Shown here in pieces: positions 63,744 to 64,000 of a DNA stretch of 64,000 nucleotides (position 1 is the first letter of the stretch; each line of letters begins with the position of its first letter). A program made the translations under genes and the position numbers. Under the pieces are notes generated by a model. That model was not told where the DNA came from. It saw only the letters and a program-made list of their open reading frames with translations, and searched no databases. This DNA is from CAVQJU01 sp963755195 (GTDB taxonomy: Bacteria > Acidobacteriota > Vicinamibacteria > Vicinamibacterales > CAVVIG01). Where the stretch lies: contig CAVWIZ010000008.1 in assembly GCA_963755195.1 (NCBI GenBank), positions 744,001 to 808,000 of the forward strand. Reading direction: 5' to 3'.

Positions 63744-64000
63744 GTGGCTGATTGGTTGATCTGGCAACTGGCGGACTCCGGCTTTCCCGCGGGAGGCTTC
63801 GCGCATTCCTCCGGCCTCGAGGCCGCGTGGCAGCAGGGCGAAGTCACTGCGGCGTCGCTCCCCTCCTTCGTGCGCGACGCCGTCGTGCAGGCGGGACGTG
63901 GTGGCGTGCCGTTTGTCGGCGCCGCGCACGACGAACCAGGTGAGCTGCCGGCGATCGACGAGCGGTGCGACGCGTTTCTGCGCAATCCGATTGCCAATCG
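63744..64000 (+). CDS. ureF: Urease accessory protein UreF, cut by the window end
   Basis: From GTG 63744 the frame stays open to the last base: MADWLIWQLADSGFPAGGFA, HSSGLEAAWQQGEVTAASLP, SFVRDAVVQAGRGGVPFVGA. 'LADSxFPxGGFAHSxGLEA' is the UreF signature. About 85 of some 220 residues are visible. UreF with UreD and UreG activates urease. A GTG at 63718 is a possible earlier start. Confidence 0.9.
   Translation, partial: MADWLIWQLADSGFPAGGFAHSSGLEAAWQQGEVTAASLPSFVRDAVVQAGRGGVPFVGAAHDEPGELPAIDERCDAFLRNPIAN

Noticed and set aside
1..64000. CRISPR arrays, prophage or insertion sequences
   Set aside because: I looked for regularly spaced repeats, transposase or integrase motifs and phage structural genes and saw none; the tandem repeats are too short and unspaced for CRISPR.

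Overview
The window is GC-rich, densely coded bacterial DNA with no plasmid or phage backbone. The mix of genes suggests a soil-type Acidobacteriota, probably in or near the Vicinamibacteria. The clues are YXWGXW and 'carbohydrate-binding V/XII'-type secreted proteins, ECF42, a bufferin operon, fused UreAB, many heme-rich cytochromes, and CACGAAG intergenic repeats. This placement is an inference, because the window has no rRNA or other decisive marker. Many genes carry single-base frameshifts that a one-base correction repairs. They occur roughly every few kb in most of the window but every 100-300 bp between about 35.7 and 53.8 kb. I treat them as probable long-read consensus errors and annotate the repaired genes.

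Layout. 0-4.7 kb: a copper/heavy-metal bufferin operon (bufA-bufB-bufC-doxX, minus strand) faces a SigF-type ECF sigma/NrsF anti-sigma pair. The divergent spacer holds an exact match to the SigF promoter consensus as I recall it. Next comes a redoxin-DsbD fusion with an in-frame UGA in its UxxC motif and a well-placed bacterial SECIS-like hairpin, so it is a probable selenoprotein. 4.7-17.3 kb: a two-component system, a membrane-anchored methyltransferase, secreted and outer-membrane proteins, and decayed fragments (glutaminase, SYLF). 17.6-24 kb: tRNA-Ser(GGA), a TacA/TacT toxin-antitoxin pair, YCII + ECF42 sigma factor, a MASE1 histidine kinase and an aquaporin. 24-30.3 kb: a GH63-like glucosidase followed by two N-terminal gene stubs, a Ca2+/H+ exchanger, a VIT1/CCC1-like protein and two DUF1801 proteins. 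30.3-35.8 kb: an accessory patch of small ORFs, a dispersed imperfect palindrome, two paralogous receiver-only response regulators and a PAS-GGDEF cyclase.

35.8-47.9 kb is the most striking region. A minus-strand operon with overlapping genes encodes NHL protein, tetraheme cytochrome, parvulin isomerase, outer-membrane beta-barrel, second NHL protein and a roughly 12-heme cytochrome. A divergent plus-strand operon encodes a ferredoxin-NAD(P)H reductase-like flavoprotein, a heme-b-type membrane protein and a cytochrome with about 23 heme motifs. Together they look like a complete route from NAD(P)H or quinone through the inner membrane and periplasm to the outer membrane, that is, a candidate extracellular or trans-outer-membrane electron-transfer system.

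47.9-58.4 kb: M48 peptidase, TonB, Mug glycosylase, EVE protein, DUF4412-like protein, MFS exporter, glycogen branching enzyme, PhzF and two cyclophilins. 58.7-64 kb: DUF3185, a Crp/Fnr regulator and the urease cluster ureD-ureAB-ureC-ureF (ureF cut by the window end). The intergenic spacers of this cluster are filled by heptameric tandem repeats that start at the stop codons.
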